NCBI RefSeq assembly: GCF_020080835.1
Contig: NC_058166.1
Location: 11,495,672-11,559,671 of the forward strand
Origin: Cotesia glomerata
Taxonomy: Eukaryota; Arthropoda; Insecta; Hymenoptera; Braconidae
Direction of reading: 5' to 3'
Length of the DNA: 64,000 nt
Part shown: positions 59,010 through 64,000 of the stretch, piece after piece
How the letters are laid out: each line of letters begins with the position of its first letter
Position numbering within the stretch: position 1 is the stretch's first letter
Made by a program: the position numbers and the translations under genes
The notes under the pieces: model-generated
What the model saw: only the letters and a program-made list of their open reading frames with translations
The model's database searches: none
What the model was told of the DNA's origin: nothing

Positions 59010-59953
59010 TGGGCCAATTGAAAAAAAATTAAAAAATTTTCGTTTTTTTTTTTTTCCTTAAATTTTTCAAGTTACTAATACAGAATTGAGAGAAAAATGA
59101 AAAAAAGGAATTTTTTTCATTTTTGATAAAAATTATGACATTTTCAGAGCGAAATTCTTGCTCCTTTAATTTTTTCAAAAATTCGATCAAGTGGGAAAAA
59201 AAAAACGGTTGGCTGGATTGAATTGAAACTTTGTAGGGTTTTTGTGGGTATATTGAACAGTAAAAGGCACACTTAACGTTAGTGGTTTCCGCAATATTTT
59301 TGATTGGGCGCTTGATTTTCCAAAAAACGACAAAAAGCCCTTTTTTGGATGCTTTTTCAAATTCATGTAATGATTGAAAAAAAATTTTTTTTTCAAAATT
59401 CAATTGCCAATCCTTATAGAGAATTTATTCAAGTTTTTAAAACCAACCTCAAAATTTCTGTGCAATCATTGGTTGCTGAGATATTGGTAATCAAAGACAA
59501 AATGATCTTTTTCCATTCAAACATCGATATCTCAGCGAGAAATGCTCGTATCGAGATTTAAAAAAAACGAAAGCTGAATAAACAAGCTATCCATATGGAG
59601 GTTGAGTCGAAAAAATTTTTTCCACGTCCGTAGATTAAAAAAAAAACCAAAAAAATTTCGAAAATTTTTTTTTCGGTGGTTTTCTTATGATTACTCGAAA
59701 AATATTTTCAAAAAAAAATTTTCAAACTCAGATCCGAAAACTAAACACTTAGAGCTACAATTTGCTTTTTTTTTTTGCTGTACGACCATTTTTGTATAAG
59801 TTACAGCCTGTTGAAAATCCCCCAAAAATTTGGATTTTTTTTCTGCTCCCTTAATTTTTGTGAGAAGTGTATTAATAATGGTAATGATTATTATCAAAAA
59901 TAATAATTGTAATTATTATAAATTATAACTGTTACAATCGAAGATGGTAACTG

Positions 59954-62095
59954 CCCGACCAGGAATTTAAGTTCGGCGGTGGTTCGTTTCGAATTAAGCA
60001 TGCCGAATTCCAAGTTCGCGCCGAACCAGGAAGCCAAAGTTGGCCCACGTCCCGGAAGTAACGCAGTCGCGAGTTTGGGCCTAACTTGGCTTCCGACTTA
60101 GGCGGTGGTTTGGAAACCACACTTGCTGGTGACTATCCAAGCCTCATTCGGTCCGAATTTGGCTACCTAACTAGGCAGCAATTCAGAAACTAAATTCGCA
60201 CGGAAGAATCCAAATTGAATCCTTTTTTTGTTTTTAGCTATTTTTATTATAAAGCAAAAATTAATAATAATGAATGCTTATTTTTTTTAATTTACTTTTT
60301 AAATTTTAAATATAAATATCGACTTTAGGACAAAATTTCTTAAATATTAAGTAAATAAAAAAAATTTTTTTTTTTTTTTATTTAGTATTATTTTTTTTAT
60401 ATTTTCGGTCATTTTTTTCGCTTTTTAGGGTTTTTCTTACTATGAAGAAGTTTTTTTTTTGATTGGTCGATTTTATGGGTCAAGGGGGGAGGAAATGATG
60501 GAGTTAGATACATTAGTCACACACAACACTTAAATTTCCCTCACACTCGCCTTAAGAATAATTATAATTAATAATTATTAATTATTAAAAATTTTACATG
60601 TCGAACGCGAGACTCGAACACTGTACCCGACGCACGAGAGCCCTATACCATACCGCGACGCTACGCCGATGATGAGCGACCTCTTGCCTCAAGATACTTA
60701 TAAGCCCGACACTTCGGCAAACATTCGGTTACCGTTGCAACGGTCGAGTTAGGAATTCCGATATTATACCTAAGTGAGGACTTGCCACAGACTTACCTAG
60801 TCAAGTTTCATTTTGATAGACCAAGCTTCAGAATACAGGTTGCCGTTATTTTATAACAGTTTGGCAATCCATGACATACCGAACTTAGGCATTTCCACTG
60901 TTTTGCCTAAAGAAGCTCGATCGTGGTATGCCAAGTTTCGGTAAACCTTTGGTTACCGTTATTTCATAACAGTTTGGCAATCCATAACATACCGAACTTA
61001 GGCATTTCCACAGTTTTGCCTAAAGAAGCTCGATCGTGGTATGCCAAGTTTCGGTAAACCTTTGGTTACCGTTATTTCATAACAGTTTGGCAACCCATGA
61101 AATGCCGAACTTAGGCATTACCATAGGTTTTCCGAAGTGAGCCCGAACTTGGTGAACCAAACTTCGGTAAGCCTTTGGTTACTGTTATTTCATAACAGTT
61201 TGGCAATCCATGTTATACCGAACTTAGGTATTGCCGCAGGTTTGCCTAAGTGAGCCCGAGCTTAGTGAACCAAACTTTGGTAAACCTTTGGTTACCGTTA
61301 TTTCGTACTAATTAGGCAATCCATGATATGCCGAACTTAGGCAATGCCAAACTATTACGAGATTACATCGAATGTGAAATTCTTTTGGCATAACAATGTT
61401 CGGCTTGCCTAATTTAAAATAAATAAGATCCGAATTGGGCTAGCCTAAATTCGGAAAGCCAACTTCGCCCCGAACTGATTTTTTGGCATACCTCACTAAA
61501 ATTCTAGTCGGGTAAGCATTTCGGTAAACCTTTGGTTACCGTTATTTCATAACAATTCGGCAACCCATGACATACCGAACTTAGGCACTTCCACAGTTTT
61601 GCCTAAAGAAGCTCGATCGTGGTATGCCAAGTTTCGGTAAACCTTTGGTTACCGTTATTTCATAACAGTTTGGCAACCCATGAAATGCCGAACTTAGGCA
61701 TTGCCACAGATTTTTCGAAGTGAGCCCGAGTTTGGTGAACCAAACTTCGGTAAGCCTTTGGTTACCGTTATTTCATACTAATTAGGCAATCCATGACATG
61801 CCGAACTTAGGTATTGCCACAGGTTTGCCTAAGTGAGTCCGAGCTTAGTGAACCAAACTTTGGTAAACCTTTGGTTACCGTTATTTCGTACCAATAAGGT
61901 AATCCATGATATGCCGAACTTAGGCAGTGCCAAACTATTACGAGATTACACCGAATGTGGAATTCTTTTGGCATACCAATGTTCGGCTTGCCTAATTTAA
62001 AATAAATAAGATCCGAATTGGGCAAGCCTAAGTTCGGAAAGCCAACTTCGCCCCGAACTGATTTTTCGGCATGCCTCACTAAAATTCTAGTCGGG
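59954..62095 (-). mobile_element. Element E2: inverted second copy of the 113-bp-monomer element
   Basis: Starts CCCGACCAGGAATTTAAGTT and ends with the inverse of CCCGACTAGAATTTTAGTGA. It contains the tRNA-like module (A-box side conserved, B box GTTCGAGTCTC on the minus strand at 60609-60619, then diverged), several 113-bp monomers, and two leader blocks ending at 61512 and 62095. The distance between leaders is 583 bp, exactly one 113-bp monomer more than the 470 bp in E1. The flanks (GATGGTAAC and GTAACCATC) are palindromic parts of M, so the exact target duplication is unclear. Confidence 0.8.
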
Positions 62096-62596
62096 TGTAA
62101 CCATCTCAGATTGTAAAAATTCTGAAAGAAAAAATAACATAAATTTACTTAATTAAATCCTTTATTCAGATCCATATTTTAACTAATGTACATTTTTTTC
62201 TCTGAAATATAAAAATATTTTAAATTCCCTTGAAAATTTTTTTTTTTTAATTTCAAATTTTTTTTCAAAAAGAAATGAATCCACGGTAAACGCAAATTCT
62301 TAATTTTTTTAATATTTTTTACTAGCTTAGATAGTAGTTATTATTATTACTGATGGTCACTACAACCATCAGGTTATATTAGGAATTACGATTTTGATAA
62401 TAGTAGTAACTAATTTAAATAATAAGAGTTATTATTACTGATTACCATCATAATAGTAGTAGTTACCATCAGGATTGTAAATACTACAATTCAGATGGTT
62501 TACTTAATTATTTAAATAATATTTACTACTATCGTATTCAGTTAATACATTTTAACATAACTAGATAATAAACTCTACTATAAAATTTTCTCCGTG

Positions 62597-64000
62597 TACT
62601 TACTTTTCAAAAATATTAATCACATTATTAACTACGCTTTGATGTACGATCTTCATAACTTTTTAAAATAAATCTTAAAATAAAAAACTAAAAAACGTGC
62701 CTTAATAGAGAACTAAAATAAAAAGTCTAAAATAATTTGTAATAAAGCTAAAATATCGATTGTTGTAAATATTGTATTTGTAGATATTTGTTAGAGTAAA
62801 TGTATTAAAAAATTATCTTAAAAAAGTTAGGTAAAACCAAATGTGCATGCCTTAAGCGCTCATGTCATACGTATGTTATTAAAATTTTTTTAATTTCCTG
62901 CGCATTATTTGTGACGTGAATAAAACGCCCTCTCGTGTTCGGTTACGCCAACTACTTACAAGTCGAAACGCATGCATACGTTGGCTCGGTCGCACAGGCT
63001 TGAGTCACTGTGAGAACTCTGTTTACTAAAAAATAAAACATATGGCTGACCAAAGTGGGAAAATTCGGTGTGATTGCCAATCAAAATGTTTTAATTACAA
63101 CTAAACGAAGCAATATCAAGCTTTGATATTGCATAGGGTTCTTCATTAAAGCTTAATGACAGGGCTGAAAAAAAATGAGTCCTAAAATTGTATGTATTTT
63201 CAAATTTCTTGACCACACCACCATATTCTAACAGTTATTTCCACTAAAGTTTGAATAAAAATTTTAAAAACGGGTTTTTCCACTAAAATTGACAATTTAC
63301 TAATCGGTGTTTTAATTAGTTCAGTCATCATTCTTCTTGCCACCAGTGTATTTTTTTAACATTTGTACGAGGATTATAGATTAAAATACAATTTATCTTG
63401 AGGAGATAGGAAACTTGATTTTTAGACCCCATTAGAGCTATGCCTTAATGTGTTTGTGCTGAAGGCATGCAAAAACTTTAATCACTCTATTTCTATTTTT
63501 AATTTATTGAAAATTATTATCTATTTTTTAGTGTAGATTGAAATTAAAACGTGTTTTTTAATTTTTTAAGCAATAATATATTATCAAGTTTTTTAGTACT
63601 AATAGCAAATTAATTAGGAGATTGAAAATGTTTCAGTTGATCTAAAAACTGATGGAAATAAGAATGGAACTTTATATAAAAATTTTTAAATGATCGGCAG
63701 CAGATTGCTATACACCACTCAGGAAAAAATTTTTTTGACTTACGTGCATTTACTCAAGTATGTTTTATTGTCCCCTAAAAATAAAATCTCGTTGATTTAA
63801 ATTTTGAATTCGTTTTAAAAGTAATTATATCTGATTGAACGATGATAAAATGCAAACCAAAACTAAGATAATATATTTAAAAAAAAATTCAATACAATTT
63901 TTATTGATTTTATTTGCAGTTAATTAGTATCCAGTATTAACCGACAACTATAAATGGTTGCTCGGAATCTAATCAACTAACAAAATTCAAATTATAGAAA
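62597..64000. other. Right-edge intergenic sequence
   Basis: A somewhat GC-richer patch at about 62935-63010 may be regulatory, but no coding frame supports a gene. Related motifs GCATGCCTTAAGCGCTCATG (62848) and GCTGAAGGCATGC (63460) are inverted relative to each other and may bound another small element. Confidence 0.4.

Larger units (their letters stand above)
55808..59869 (-). mobile_element. Tc1-like (DD34E) transposon with about 870-bp terminal inverted repeats
   Basis: Both ends read CACTTCTCACAAAAATTAAG inward and are flanked by TA (55806-55807, 59870-59871). The right arm runs unbroken from 59869 to about 59010. The left arm is the same sequence, interrupted by element K2 at 56037-56696, and ends near 57356. 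The central 1.65 kb holds the transposase on the minus strand and a (TG)n tract. The mirrored frames inside the arms (MNFEKKIFF...) are shadows. TIRs this long are unusual, since most Tc1-like elements have tens to a few hundred bases. Confidence 0.88.
54999..62596. mobile_element. Outer MITE-like element M, split by F2, a Tc1 element and E2
   Basis: The left end CACGGAGAAAAATTAATTA and the right end ATAAAATTTTCTCCGTG are inverted, flanked by TA (54997-54998, 62597-62598). The remaining M sequence on both sides is rich in AGTAGTAAC / GTTACTACT-type motifs. Without the insertions M would be a few hundred bases long. Sequence at 62120-62330 may be a further insertion. Confidence 0.55.

Noticed and set aside
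51806..62095. CRISPR array or telomeric/centromeric repeat as explanation of the tandem repeats
   Set aside because: The period (113 bp), near-identical units without unique spacers, and TIR boundaries exclude CRISPR; no telomere-type short repeat is present. Centromeric origin cannot be judged from two copies.

Overview
The window looks like an AT-rich insect chromosome, most likely a hymenopteran (a parasitoid wasp would fit). Two multi-exon Osiris-family genes have canonical GT-AG introns. The rest is densely packed with eukaryotic transposons: R1-clade non-LTR elements, Tc1/mariner, pogo-like elements, a LINE fragment, tRNA-derived SINEs and many short TIR elements (MITEs). There are no prokaryotic operons and no CRISPR array. 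The species assignment is inference; the insect assignment rests on the Osiris proteins and the transposon families.

Host genes. A large Osiris gene lies on the + strand (17865-27887, four exons, predicted 666 aa, with His-, Asn- and Gln-rich tracts). A compact Osiris gene lies on the - strand (44529-46770, two exons, predicted 278 aa) with a clear TATA plus TCAGT core promoter near 46877-46905. Both carry a signal peptide, the paired-cysteine Osiris N-terminus, a long hydrophobic segment and an AQxLAY motif. They are convergent and separated by about 16.6 kb of transposon-rich DNA. The long introns of the first gene are themselves full of repeats.

Layout. 1-398: edge of a LINE ORF1-like reading frame (-). 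653-6044: a repeat called here family A, whose internal (CA)n run is split by an R1-clade retrotransposon with an intact 997-aa ORF2. 6.0-10.2 kb: AT-rich, two small repeats. 10.2-11.0 kb: 3' end of another LINE (-). 11.0-16.8 kb: family A derivatives, a decayed pogo-like element hosting a complete family A copy, and two palindromic elements. 17.3-28.3 kb: Osiris gene 1. 29.2-36.9 kb: SINE, MITE, a decayed DNA transposon with about 420-bp inverted termini, and a pogo-type MITE with an inserted segment. 37.0-42.5 kb: second R1-clade element, full length at the 5' end but frameshifted in ORF2, again in a (CA)n run next to family A. 44.5-46.9 kb: Osiris gene 2. 47.5-51.1 kb: complete family A copy and a second pogo-like element with a nested perfect-hairpin MITE. 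51.25-54.0 kb and 55.0-62.6 kb: two 'Russian-doll' nests. They contain two inverted copies of an element built from 113-bp monomers, and a Tc1-like DD34E transposon with unusually long (about 870 bp) terminal inverted repeats.

The most interesting structures are: (i) R1-clade elements that sit in (CA)n tracts provided by another repeat family; (ii) the 113-bp monomer / 470-bp higher-order-repeat element with a tRNA-like module; (iii) the long-TIR Tc1 element; and (iv) the polyQ/His-rich Osiris gene. No wholly new defence or enzymatic system could be supported from the sequence.
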